Shown one piece after another: positions 1 to 7,735 of a stretch of DNA of 12,128 nt; position 1 is the stretch's first letter; every line of letters starts with the position of its first letter. The notes under the pieces are model-generated. The model had not been told where the DNA came from. It was given only the letters and a program-made list of their open reading frames with translations, and did no database searches. A program made the translations under genes and the position numbers. The stretch is from Magnetococcales bacterium (lineage in GTDB: Bacteria; Pseudomonadota; Magnetococcia; Magnetococcales; Magnetaquicoccaceae), in NCBI GenBank assembly GCA_015229095.1, contig JADGCE010000079.1, forward strand, positions 1 through 12,128, written 5' to 3'.

Positions 1-301
1 AAAAACTTCTTCCCTGGAACATCAATCGGACCTCATTGTCAATAGGCTGAATGACAGGGATGTTTCACCGCTTATGTTCTGCCTGAACGGATGGTGTTTA
101 ACGACTCAAGGAACCTGCCTGTCTTGCCAGTCGCCTTCCCCGTAGATTTGCAGAAAAATATCGATGAAGAAAGAAATCCACTTGATTTTTGTGGTTCTGT
201 AAATAATAGTCACCTTTTGTTGCGTTGTTCGTCTTCTTGACCACATGGATTGCGCATCCGTGATGATGCGAATCGTCTTGCCGACATAAAAAATAACTGT
301 C
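1..301. other. AT-rich upstream region, no gene seen
   Basis: No convincing coding region lies here; the short open frames have no recognisable protein character. Composition is clearly more AT-rich than the genes that follow. An inverted repeat CGCATC-(6 nt)-GATGCG spans 253-270, shortly before the sensor gene, and could be a small operator or hairpin. TTGATT at 182-187 and AATAAT at 202-207 resemble -35 and -10 hexamers, but the 14-bp spacing is too short for a standard sigma-70 promoter, so no promoter is called. The promoter of the sensor gene presumably lies in this stretch. Confidence 0.5.
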
Positions 302-3300
302 ATGGAAGAACTCTTGCACGAAAGTCGCCGCAGTCGGGTGGTGCGTTTACCACAACGGGGCGGGGGGTACATTCTTAAAATCCTGAACAGAGATCTGCCG
401 CCACCGGAGGAGTTGGCGCGCTTTCGCCAGGAATACGCCATGACCCTCTCGTTGGTGGACATTGCTGGTGTCATCCGCTGTCATGGTTTGATCCGCCACC
501 AGGAGTCCCTGGCTCTGCAATTGGAGGATATCGGTGGTGACTCCCTTGACCGGATACTGGCCGACAATCCCCTGACGTTGGAGCAGTTTTTTGATATGGC
601 CCCCCGTTTTGTTGATATTCTTGCCGAGGTTCATGCGGCCGGGGTGGTGCATCGGGACATCAATCCGTCCAATCTGATCTGGAATACCGCCACCGGGGCG
701 TTGCGGCTGATCGATTTTGGCATTGCCGACCGCCTGCCGGAAGAGTTGGCCGAAGCCCGCCCCCCATCTCTGTTGGAGGGCACTTTGGCCTTTTTGTCGC
801 CAGAGCAGAGCGGACGCATGAACCGTCCGGTGGACCTCCGTTCCGACCTGTACGCCGTGGGGGCCACCTTTTATGCCCTGCTGAGTGGTCAGCCACCGTT
901 CGTCTCCCCGGATCCTTTGCGTCTGATTGCCGATCATCTGGCCAAAATTCCTGAACCGCTGCAGCGACGCTGCCCGCATATGCCGGAAACCCTCTCCCGA
1001 ATCGTTAGCAAGCTGCTGGCCAAAGAACCGGGGGCGCGCTATCAATCGGCTGTCGGCTTGGCGGTGGATCTGCGCCGCTGTCAGGCACAATGGGCGGCGG
1101 ACCGTTCCGTCTCCCTGTTTCCGCTGGGGCAGGACGAACGGGTGGCCGTGCTGCGTTTCTCTGCGCGACTGCATGGTCGGGAAAAGGAGCTGAAAACCCT
1201 CTTTGGGTCGCTGGAGCAGGTGCTGGAGGGGGGAAGGCGGTTGGTTTTGCTGACCGGTGGGCCGGGAACGGGTAAGTCTGCCCTGGGACGGGAGCTGCGC
1301 CGGCCGGTGAGTGGTGCACAGGGCCGTTTTGCCGGTGGCAAATTTGACCAACTGCGGCGGGATCGCCCGATGGCAGCCATGATGGAGGCCCTGTCGGATC
1401 TGCTCCGCCAGCGGCAGGCCGACCCAAGCCGCCTGTTCGATGCGTGGCGGGAGTCTGTTTGCCAGGAACTGGGCAACAGCGTGGCCGTGTTGACGCAACA
1501 ACTGCCGGAGATGGCTGCACTCTTTCCCGATGTTCCTGCGGCTGTTGTCTTGCCCCCTGCCCAGGCGGCCATCCGTTTTCGTCAGGCGGTGATTGGCCTG
1601 CTCTGCACATTGGGTGATGCGGGGCGTCCCCTGGTGTTGTTTCTGGACGATCTGCAATGGGCCGACTTGCCTTTTATCGAGTTGCTGGGGGAGATGTTGG
1701 CCGCCCCCCGTCTGGAACGGGTGCTGGTGGTGGGTGCCTACCGGGATAACGAAGTGTCCGCCGCACACCCGTTGGCCTTGGCCGTCACCCAATGGGAGAC
1801 GGACGGTTTATCCCTGCGCCGCCTGCCGGTGCTGCCGCTGCCCCGTCAGGCAACCCTCTCTTGGCTGGCGGACAGTCTGGCCTGCGCGCCGGATACGGTG
1901 GCACCGTTGTCCGCCTGGTTGCAGGAGATGAGTGTCGGCAATCCCTTCCATCTGCGCGCTTTATTGACCGAGTATCATGACCGGGGTGGGCTTTTTTTTG
2001 GCAACGACGGTTGGTCATGGTCACTGGAACGGATCCAGAGCTGGCAGGTATCGAACAGTGTGGTGGATCTCCTGTTGGAACGGTTCGGCCGTTTGCGGGA
2101 ATCCTCCCTCCGTCTGCTGGCCACCGCCGCCTGTCTGGGCCACGCCTTCGACCTGGCAACCCTGGCGGCCGCCGCAGGGGGGGTACCGCACGTGGTGGCC
2201 GAGGAGACGGAATGGTTATTGAATGCTGGTTTCTGGCTGCCTGCGCGGGGAGAACGGCGACTGGCACGCTGGCTGGAGGGGCAGCACAGCGACGTGGGCT
2301 ACCGTTTTGTCCACGACCGGGTTCAGGAAGCCGCTCTGGCACTGATTACGCCCAACCGGAAAGAACGGTTCCGCCTGGAACTGGGGCGTCGCCTGTTGCA
2401 GGCCTTTCCAGATTGTGCCGACAATGATCATCTGTTCCTGGTGGCAGAACAGTTTGTCGGGCTTGCGCCGCGTTTGCTGGATGACAAAACGCGCCCAAAA
2501 GTGGCGAGGGTTTTACTGGCAGCCGGTCGGCGTGCCAAAGGGGCGATTGCCTTTTCCATTGCGTTGGCCTACCTGGAGGCTGGCATGGCGGTGTTGGGCC
2601 GCGAAGGGTGGCAGGATGACTTTGCGGTGAGCCTTGCCTTGCGTCACGAGGCGGCGGAATGTGCCGGTGCGCTCATCGACTTGGAGCGGGTGGAACGGTT
2701 GTGGACCGAAGTAACCCAACAGACGGCCAACGTCCGCGACCATTTGCCGGTTCTGGCCTGCCTTGCCCCCCTCTACATCGCCCGCTTTTTGGTGGACAAG
2801 ATGCGGCGTTTGGGGGTCACGGTGTTACGGCATCTGGACCTGCCGGAGGCTCCGACCCGCACTTTGACGGCACGGCAGGGACGGGCCGTGCGTCAGGCCC
2901 TGGTGGAGGCCCTGGCCGGTCAGGATGCCGAATCCCTGGCCGCTTTGCCGGTACACGAAGAAACGGAGACGCACACGCTGGCCCGCCTGCTCTTGAGTAT
3001 TTTTATCGGCCTCTTCTTTTCTGACCCCTCCTTGTTATTTTATTACACTGCCAATGTCATCCTGCGCATGTTGAAAGAGGGGAAACGGTTGGAGGATGCA
3101 GGGTGGTATTGCACCTGGGTCGGGGCCTGTCTGATGGGCAGTGGACGACTGGAAGAGGTGGAAAGCGGTCGGCGGTTGGGTCAGGCGGCTGGTTTGTTGC
3201 TGGAACGGGATCCCCGCTATACGCCACCGGTGATTCCCGACGATTATCTGCACATTGTCTTCGTGGGTACCTGGCTGGAGCCTTGGGGCCGCAATTGTTC

Positions 3301-5386
3301 CCGTTTGCTGGAACTCTATCCCGTGGCCGTGGCCCGTGGGGATAACGGGTGTGCCGGTTTTGCGGTGGGTGCGCATCTCGATATGCGTATCCAGTTGGGA
3401 GAACCCCTCAGCCATTATCATACCCTGGTGCAGGAGTGGTCACCTCGGTTGGAGCAGACCGGGATCGTCAACCTGAGGATGGAGGTGGACGAAATTTTTC
3501 TGCCCCAGACCCGGGAGTTGATGGGAACAGGGGATTCCCATTGGCGTACACGGGCACCGCTGCCGGAAATCAGCGGCGATATCAACGCACTGTTGTTTCT
3601 CCAGGAGGGTGCCGGTCGGACAGCCCTGTTTTTGCGCGAGTACGCAACAGCACTGCAGCACCTGCGTCAGGCATACGACCTGGCGGATCGTATGGGTGGG
3701 CATGGGCTCTATTTGCCTTCGCTTGCCACCCAGATCTCCCTGGTCATGATCGCCTTGTTGCCGGGCAGTGACAAGGCCACGTACCGCCGCAGCATGCGTC
3801 AACTGGCGCGCTACCGGGAGCAGTTGGCGGTATGGTCCCGGCTCAATCCCGCCAATTTTCTGCACCTGGAGCGGTTGGTCGCGGCGGCTTGGCATTGCGT
3901 CATGGGCCATCCGGAGCAGGCCCTGCCTTTGTGCGAAGAGGCGGTGGCCAGCATCCGTGCCCAAAGCGGGGAGGTCTGGTTGCAGTATGAGGCCCTGGCC
4001 CTGGAGGTGGCTGGGGAGGCTTTGCTGGCGTTGCGGTGTGATGATCTGGCCCGGCACATGCTGTGTCGGGCGGTGCGGACCTGGTCCCGGTATGGTGCGG
4101 ACCGTGTGGTGCAGGAGCGGGAGCAGCACCATGGCCGTCTGGTGCAGGGTTGGAACAGTCGAATGGAGGAGCGTTTGTCCGCCGCCGCCAGCGGCACCAG
4201 CGACCGGCAAGACTCTGTCCTGCTTGTGGACTATCCCAGTCTGTTGCAGGCCAGTCACAGCATCGCTTCGGAAAGATCCTTCGACGAAGTGGTGAGGCGA
4301 TTGCTCTCCCTGACGCTGAGCAATGCCGGTGCCGAACGGGCACGTCTTTTCCTGACACAGCAGGGGGAGTGGCTGATGGCCTGTGAAGGCAGTTATCAGT
4401 CGGGAGAGATCCTGCTCCATGGCGATCATGGGCCGGATGCAGACCAGCCCGCTGCATGGCTGGAACTGGTGCGTTATGTGGCCCGCAGTCGGTCGTCGGT
4501 GGTGCTGGATGATGTCTCCAGCGATGAACGATGGTCCCATCTGTCGGTGGTGCCGTGCTCGGTGCTGTGTACCCCCCTGCTGCATGTCGGGGCGGTCATG
4601 GGTGTGCTGTTGTTGGAACACGGTCACAGTACCGGGGTTTTTACCCGGGAACGGTTGGAGACGGTGGCCATCCTGGGCGCGCAGGCGGTGATCTCCTTGA
4701 CCAACGCCCGGGTCATGGAAGAGCTGCAGGCCCATCTCCAGCAGATCCGGCGTTTGGGAGCGCACCTGGACACCGTCTCGGAAGCGGAAAAGCGACGACT
4801 GGCCAGTGAAGTCCACGATGCCTTGGGGAACACCCTGACGGTGGCCAAGATCTCCCTGTCGATTCTGGGCAAGAGACAACGGGAGGCGGAAGACCGGCAG
4901 CGGTGCCAGGAGATCTATCAACTGACGGAGGAGGCTTTGCGTTCGGTGCGGCGCATCTCCCATGCCTTGCGTCCCGATGTGTTGGACAGACTGGGTTTGC
5001 GGGCCGCTCTGGAAGAGTTGCTCTATTCCACCCGCAGTCATGCGGGTTTTGCGTGTCGACTGGAGGCCGCAGAAAAGGAGTGGCCGCTGGACGAGGCCAG
5101 ACGCACGGCTCTGTTTCGCATTGCCCAGGAGTCCGTGACCAACGTGATCCGCCATGCCGGGGCCAGCGCAGTGGTCATCGCGGTGCGGGAGGAACAGGAG
5201 TGCATCGTTCTGGAGATCCGTGATGATGGGCGGGGCATTCCGGCGGAGAAAGCAACCCATATCGGCTCTTTCGGGTTGGCTGGCATGCGGGAGCGGGCAG
5301 AGCGTCTGGGAGGGGAGCTTCATGTTGCGCAACAGGAAACCGGCGGAACCCGGGTGACTGCCAGGGTTCCATGGACAATGGAGTGA
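302..5386 (+). CDS. Ser/Thr kinase-like / AAA ATPase / GAF / sensor histidine kinase fusion
   Basis: A 1694-residue multidomain signalling protein. Residues 1-265 are a Hanks-type kinase fold with probable VAIK lysine K26, HRDINPSN at 117-124 (Asn in place of the usual Lys, as I recall for this family) and DFG at 138-140. Next is an AAA/STAND-like predicted ATPase with Walker A GGPGTGKS at 319-326 and Walker B ending in DD at 449-450. A long helical, TPR-like region runs to about 1300. A GAF domain covers about 1314-1473. The end is a HisKA_3/HATPase_c kinase of the NarL family: phosphoacceptor H1505, N-box N1614, DDGRG at 1641-1645, then a GLAGMRERA G2 box. No signal peptide or clear membrane segment is seen; the hydrophobic stretch near 895-925 lies within the helical region. 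Start: an in-frame TAA at 287-289 leaves 302 as the only ATG, with no obvious Shine-Dalgarno. It probably phosphorylates the response regulator 25 bp downstream. The input signal is unknown. Confidence 0.93.
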   Translation: MEELLHESRRSRVVRLPQRGGGYILKILNRDLPPPEELARFRQEYAMTLSLVDIAGVIRCHGLIRHQESLALQLEDIGGDSLDRILADNPLTLEQFFDMAPRFVDILAEVHAAGVVHRDINPSNLIWNTATGALRLIDFGIADRLPEELAEARPPSLLEGTLAFLSPEQSGRMNRPVDLRSDLYAVGATFYALLSGQPPFVSPDPLRLIADHLAKIPEPLQRRCPHMPETLSRIVSKLLAKEPGARYQSAVGLAVDLRRCQAQWAADRSVSLFPLGQDERVAVLRFSARLHGREKELKTLFGSLEQVLEGGRRLVLLTGGPGTGKSALGRELRRPVSGAQGRFAGGKFDQLRRDRPMAAMMEALSDLLRQRQADPSRLFDAWRESVCQELGNSVAVLTQQLPEMAALFPDVPAAVVLPPAQAAIRFRQAVIGLLCTLGDAGRPLVLFLDDLQWADLPFIELLGEMLAAPRLERVLVVGAYRDNEVSAAHPLALAVTQWETDGLSLRRLPVLPLPRQATLSWLADSLACAPDTVAPLSAWLQEMSVGNPFHLRALLTEYHDRGGLFFGNDGWSWSLERIQSWQVSNSVVDLLLERFGRLRESSLRLLATAACLGHAFDLATLAAAAGGVPHVVAEETEWLLNAGFWLPARGERRLARWLEGQHSDVGYRFVHDRVQEAALALITPNRKERFRLELGRRLLQAFPDCADNDHLFLVAEQFVGLAPRLLDDKTRPKVARVLLAAGRRAKGAIAFSIALAYLEAGMAVLGREGWQDDFAVSLALRHEAAECAGALIDLERVERLWTEVTQQTANVRDHLPVLACLAPLYIARFLVDKMRRLGVTVLRHLDLPEAPTRTLTARQGRAVRQALVEALAGQDAESLAALPVHEETETHTLARLLLSIFIGLFFSDPSLLFYYTANVILRMLKEGKRLEDAGWYCTWVGACLMGSGRLEEVESGRRLGQAAGLLLERDPRYTPPVIPDDYLHIVFVGTWLEPWGRNCSRLLELYPVAVARGDNGCAGFAVGAHLDMRIQLGEPLSHYHTLVQEWSPRLEQTGIVNLRMEVDEIFLPQTRELMGTGDSHWRTRAPLPEISGDINALLFLQEGAGRTALFLREYATALQHLRQAYDLADRMGGHGLYLPSLATQISLVMIALLPGSDKATYRRSMRQLARYREQLAVWSRLNPANFLHLERLVAAAWHCVMGHPEQALPLCEEAVASIRAQSGEVWLQYEALALEVAGEALLALRCDDLARHMLCRAVRTWSRYGADRVVQEREQHHGRLVQGWNSRMEERLSAAASGTSDRQDSVLLVDYPSLLQASHSIASERSFDEVVRRLLSLTLSNAGAERARLFLTQQGEWLMACEGSYQSGEILLHGDHGPDADQPAAWLELVRYVARSRSSVVLDDVSSDERWSHLSVVPCSVLCTPLLHVGAVMGVLLLEHGHSTGVFTRERLETVAILGAQAVISLTNARVMEELQAHLQQIRRLGAHLDTVSEAEKRRLASEVHDALGNTLTVAKISLSILGKRQREAEDRQRCQEIYQLTEEALRSVRRISHALRPDVLDRLGLRAALEELLYSTRSHAGFACRLEAAEKEWPLDEARRTALFRIAQESVTNVIRHAGASAVVIAVREEQECIVLEIRDDGRGIPAEKATHIGSFGLAGMRERAERLGGELHVAQQETGGTRVTARVPWTME

Positions 5387-5393
5387 GAAGTGA

Positions 5394-6044
5394 GAATGGG
5401 GGGGGATTTGAATGATTAGACTTTTTGTGACGGATGATCATCCGTTGCTGCGTGAGGGGGTCAAGGCCATGCTGTCGGCAGAGGGGGATCTTGCTGTGGT
5501 GGGCGAAAGTGGCACAGGCAAGGAGACCCTGCACCGCCTGCGCAAAGAGGCGGTGGATCTGCTGCTGTTGGATCTACATCTGCCTGACATGGATGGTTTT
5601 GAGGTGTTGCAGCGGGTCAAAGAGCTGCGTCCAGAGCTGCGGGTATTGGTGGTGACCTTGTGTGCCGAGGAGAGCATGGTCTTTCGTCTGTTGCGCGCGG
5701 GGGCCTCCGGCTATCTGGTCAAGGATGCACTGCCCGAAGAGTTGGTCAAGGCGGTTCGTGCTGTCCATCTGGGTAAACGGTATCTTTCTCCAGAGATGAC
5801 CTCCCGGATGGTAGACCGTTTTGTTGATCCGGAGGAGGTGCCGATTCACGACAGGCTGACCAATCGCGAATTCCAGGTGTTCAAACGTTTGGCTTCGGGT
5901 GTGACGGTTTCTGGTATCGCCCGTGAACTGCATCTGGCCTCCAGCACTGTGAGCACCTACCGCGCACGCATCCTGGACAAGCTGGAACTCAGCAGCGTGA
6001 CGGCTTTGATTCGTTATGCCGTCGAGTACGGGCTGGTGGAATGA
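5394..6044 (+). repeat. Response-regulator duplication, copy 1
   Basis: This segment and 7088-7735 are diverged copies of one unit. Similarity starts just before the start codon at a shared GAATGGGG (5394-5401 and 7088-7095) and runs to the stop codon. The encoded proteins are equal in length and differ at 23 of 210 positions by my count. Confidence 0.9.
5412..6044 (+). CDS. NarL/LuxR-family response regulator (RR1)
   Basis: A 210-residue two-component response regulator. The receiver domain (1 to about 120) has acidic-pocket D8/D9, phosphoacceptor D54 in LLLDLHLPDMDG, switch residue T82 and K104, so it looks fully functional. The C-terminal LuxR-type helix-turn-helix covers about 146-208, with a recognition helix around ASSTVSTYRARI. 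It follows the sensor gene by 25 bp on the same strand, with a G-rich ribosome-binding stretch before the ATG, so the two are very likely co-transcribed and form a cognate pair. NarL-type output domains dimerise on inverted or tandem sites; the dyad at 6933-6948 and 7746-7761 is a candidate target. RR2 at 7103-7735 is about 89% identical. The convergent neighbour ends 18 bp beyond the stop, with no visible terminator between them. Confidence 0.95.
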   Translation: MIRLFVTDDHPLLREGVKAMLSAEGDLAVVGESGTGKETLHRLRKEAVDLLLLDLHLPDMDGFEVLQRVKELRPELRVLVVTLCAEESMVFRLLRAGASGYLVKDALPEELVKAVRAVHLGKRYLSPEMTSRMVDRFVDPEEVPIHDRLTNREFQVFKRLASGVTVSGIARELHLASSTVSTYRARILDKLELSSVTALIRYAVEYGLVE

Positions 6045-6062
6045 ACGACTGCGCTGTTCGTG

Positions 6063-6722
6063 TCACCAGGTGCGGGGGACGAAGGCATCGTCGTTGGCCA
6101 TACGCACACTGTCGCCGGCCTGGACGATGACGAACAACCCCTGGTTCATGGCAAAACGGATGACGTTTTCCTCGACGACCATGCCGGCGACCGCGCCCAC
6201 GGCCCGTTTGTCCGCATATTCGGGAAAAAATATCCTGAACTCCGTCATGCGCGTCAGGTGTTCCCGCACATCCTCCACGGTCAACTTGCTTTTGACCTCG
6301 ACCAGGGCGACCGCATCGGTATTGACCACGAGCAGGTCAATCTCCATGTGACGCCCCCCCGGTTGGTCGGCCTCCACCCGGCGGCTGACTTTGTGTACCG
6401 GGATGCCCCGTTCTGCAAACAAGGTTCTACAGGCGGGTGCCACCAGACCCTCCACGAACTCGCCCAGCCGTCCACCCAGCCGGTCGAGTTTGCGGTCGGT
6501 CTCTTTCATTTGCGCGGCAGTCGCCTTGATCTGGCGATCGGTTTCTGCGCTCATTTCCCGGAACTTTCGGTCGGTTTCTGCGCTCATTTCCAGAAACTTG
6601 CGGCTACTCTCCTCGCTCATCTCCCGGAATTTGCGGTCGGTTTCTGCCCTCCGCTCCCGGTCCTCGCGGACCATCGCCTGAAACATTTCCCATACATCTG
6701 CAAAAGTGACAGCCTGTGTCAT
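6063..6722 (-). CDS. Coiled-coil PD-(D/E)XK nuclease-like protein (DUF3782-type)
   Basis: A 219-residue protein on the minus strand. Residues about 26-81 form a charged coiled coil built from 11-residue repeats around ETDRKFREMSA. Residues about 85-219 resemble a restriction-endonuclease-like fold: MEIDLLVV at 126-133 supplies D129, and ALVEVKSK at 139-146 supplies E142 and K144, fitting the D-(E/D)xK motif. I recall such proteins as DUF3782 or coiled-coil PD-(D/E)XK families of unknown function, often in many copies in cyanobacteria and magnetotactic bacteria. Start: the frame is open upstream to 6905, but the ATG at 6722 has GGAGG (complement of 6730-6734) 7 nt away, and the upstream translation looks non-coding. 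It separates two otherwise duplicated regulator copies, so it is probably a later insertion. DNA cleavage is inferred from the motif only. Confidence 0.85.
   Translation of the reverse strand: MTQAVTFADVWEMFQAMVREDRERRAETDRKFREMSEESSRKFLEMSAETDRKFREMSAETDRQIKATAAQMKETDRKLDRLGGRLGEFVEGLVAPACRTLFAERGIPVHKVSRRVEADQPGGRHMEIDLLVVNTDAVALVEVKSKLTVEDVREHLTRMTEFRIFFPEYADKRAVGAVAGMVVEENVIRFAMNQGLFVIVQAGDSVRMANDDAFVPRTW
6540..6638 (-). repeat. 33-bp in-frame tandem repeat (coiled-coil hendecads)
   Basis: Three successive 33-bp units, at 6540-6572, 6573-6605 and 6606-6638, with a partial fourth starting at 6639. Each encodes one 11-residue coiled-coil unit of the PD-(D/E)XK protein. The first two units are nearly identical in DNA and the third has diverged. 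The 33-bp period keeps the frame, so copy-number change by slippage would alter only coiled-coil length. Confidence 0.85.
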
Positions 6723-6756
6723 CACCGTTCCTCCGAATCTGGGCACCCATCTTCGC

Positions 6757-6786
6757 AGTATACTCCACCCTGTGCAGTGATGGGAA
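6757..6786 (-). promoter_or_regulatory. Candidate sigma-70 promoter for the PD-(D/E)XK gene
   Basis: On the minus strand, TTCCCA (complement of 6781-6786) and TATACT (complement of 6757-6762) are separated by 18 bp. They match the -35 and -10 consensus at 4 and 5 of 6 positions. Transcription would start near 6749, giving a leader of about 27 nt before the ATG at 6722. Confidence 0.4.
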
Positions 6787-6916
6787 TCCTTTTTTTTGCA
6801 GGTGTTTGGTGCGCCGCAAGGGAGGCGTAAAATTTTCATGACGGATGCCTGGCAACCGTCGAGGGATGGGCAGCGTGATGACATGAGTGGATGGCACCAT
6901 CGCATATCGGCTGTCC

Positions 6917-7000
6917 GAATGTTCTATGGGATATCGACCGATTTCGACACAAAAATGATAAAAACAGCGATTTTTTTCTTATGCCTGGCCTGCCATACTC
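6917..7000 (+). repeat. 84-bp leader repeat, copy 1 (upstream of RR2)
   Basis: Aligns without gaps to 7730-7813 with 67 of 84 identical bases by my count. Invariant blocks include CGATTTCGAC, AAAATGATAAAA, CGATTTTTTTCTT and CATACTC. It ends 102 nt before the RR2 ATG, nearly the same distance as copy 2 from its gene. Its first five bases (GAATG) match the end of the response-regulator gene as found at copy 2, although no intact regulator precedes it here. Confidence 0.8.
6933..6999 (+). promoter_or_regulatory. Putative activator site and promoter for RR2
   Basis: An imperfect dyad, ATCGAC-CGAT-TTCGAC, at 6933-6948 is followed by A/T tracts and a conserved -10-like CATACT at 6994-6999. At 17-bp spacing the -35 position is only a T-run, which suits an activator-dependent promoter. 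The dyad centre is about 64 bp upstream of the inferred transcription start, a class I activator position. If RR1 or RR2 binds here, RR2 would be autoregulated. Function is inferred from conservation with the second copy. Confidence 0.4.
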
Positions 7001-7087
7001 CTCCCCGCCTGCAACGAGGCTCTGTTCGACAGGTGTAAAAAATCAGACAGGGTTCCATAACAGCTCGGATTCTGTGGGCGGCAGAGC

Positions 7088-7735
7088 GAATGGGGTGTTT
7101 TGATGATAACAATCTTCATTGCAGATGATCATCCGTTGCTGCGTGAGGGGGTCAAGGCCCTGTTGGCGGCGGAGGGGGATCTTGCTGTGGTGGGTGCAAG
7201 TGGCACGGGCCAGGAGACCCTGCACCGCCTGCGCAAAGAGGTGGTGGATCTGCTGCTGTTGGACCTGCATCTGCCTGACATGGATGGTTTTGAGGTGCTG
7301 CAGCGGGTGAAGAAGCTGCGCCCGGAGCTGCGGGTATTGGTGGTGACCCTGTGTGCCGAGGAGAGCATGGCCTTTCGCGTGTTGCGCGCAGGGGCCTCCG
7401 GCTATCTGGTCAAGGATGCACTGCCCGAAGAGTTGGTCAAAGCGGTTCGTGCTGTCCATCTGGGCAGGCGGTACCTCTCGCCAGAGACGGCCTCCCGGAT
7501 GGTGGAGCGCTTCGTCGACCCGGAGGAGGTTCCGATCCACGACAGGCTGACCAATCGTGAATTTCAGGTGTTCAAACGTTTGGCCTCGGGTATGACGGTT
7601 TCTGGCATCGCCCGTGAGTTGAACCTGGCCTCCAGCACCGTGAGCACCCACCGTGCACACATCCTGGACAAGCTGGAACTGACCAGCGTGACGGCTTTGA
7701 TTCGTTATGCCGTCGATCATGGGCTGGTGGAATGA
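7088..7735 (+). repeat. Response-regulator duplication, copy 2
   Basis: Partner of the segment at 5394-6044. Homology begins at the shared GAATGGGG before the ribosome-binding region. An 11-bp match to the sensor gene's 3' end lies 45 nt before this copy's ATG, against 40 nt for copy 1, so the duplication originally reached into the sensor gene. Confidence 0.9.
7103..7735 (+). CDS. NarL/LuxR-family response regulator (RR2), paralogue of RR1
   Basis: A 210-residue response regulator with the same layout as RR1: acidic pocket D8/D9, phosphoacceptor D54, T82, K104 and a C-terminal LuxR helix-turn-helix. The ATG at 7103 is chosen over the TTG at 7100 because it aligns residue for residue with RR1 and keeps equal length. 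By my count 187 of 210 residues match RR1. Differences include Y183H and R186H in the recognition helix and H174N just before it, so DNA preference may have shifted while phosphorylation determinants stayed intact. No histidine kinase adjoins it, so the sensor at 302-5386 is the likeliest phosphodonor. The 84-bp leader repeat lies upstream and a second copy begins at its stop codon. It probably activates the amidase-caspase gene downstream; that is inferred from position. Confidence 0.93.
   Translation: MITIFIADDHPLLREGVKALLAAEGDLAVVGASGTGQETLHRLRKEVVDLLLLDLHLPDMDGFEVLQRVKKLRPELRVLVVTLCAEESMAFRVLRAGASGYLVKDALPEELVKAVRAVHLGRRYLSPETASRMVERFVDPEEVPIHDRLTNREFQVFKRLASGMTVSGIARELNLASSTVSTHRAHILDKLELTSVTALIRYAVDHGLVE

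Larger units (their letters stand above)
6723..7102. other. 380-bp intergenic region between divergent genes
   Basis: This spacer separates the minus-strand PD-(D/E)XK gene from RR2. It holds a minus-strand promoter candidate (6757-6786), copy 1 of the 84-bp leader repeat (6917-7000) and an 11-bp match to the sensor gene's 3' end (CAGGGTTCCAT at 7048-7058). A weak 51-bp match to the response-regulator 3' end lies at about 6871-6921, with equal length and about 30 of 51 bases identical. The short open frames here look non-coding. Confidence 0.6.

Noticed and set aside
347..1792. 481-codon antisense frame over the kinase and ATPase domains
   Set aside because: The plus strand encodes clear kinase and Walker motifs; the antisense translation has no recognisable family.
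2983..3075. Hydrophobic stretch in the sensor as a membrane anchor
   Set aside because: It lies within the helical repeat region, is interrupted by charged and helix-breaking residues, and a similar segment is normal in this soluble protein family.
3440..5332. 630-codon open frame on the minus strand inside the sensor gene
   Set aside because: It is antisense to well-recognised GAF and histidine-kinase coding sequence, its translation is Gln/His-rich without any domain, and GC-rich codon bias commonly opens such frames.
6540..6638. CRISPR-like array
   Set aside because: The 33-bp units are contiguous with no spacers and encode in-frame coiled-coil repeats.
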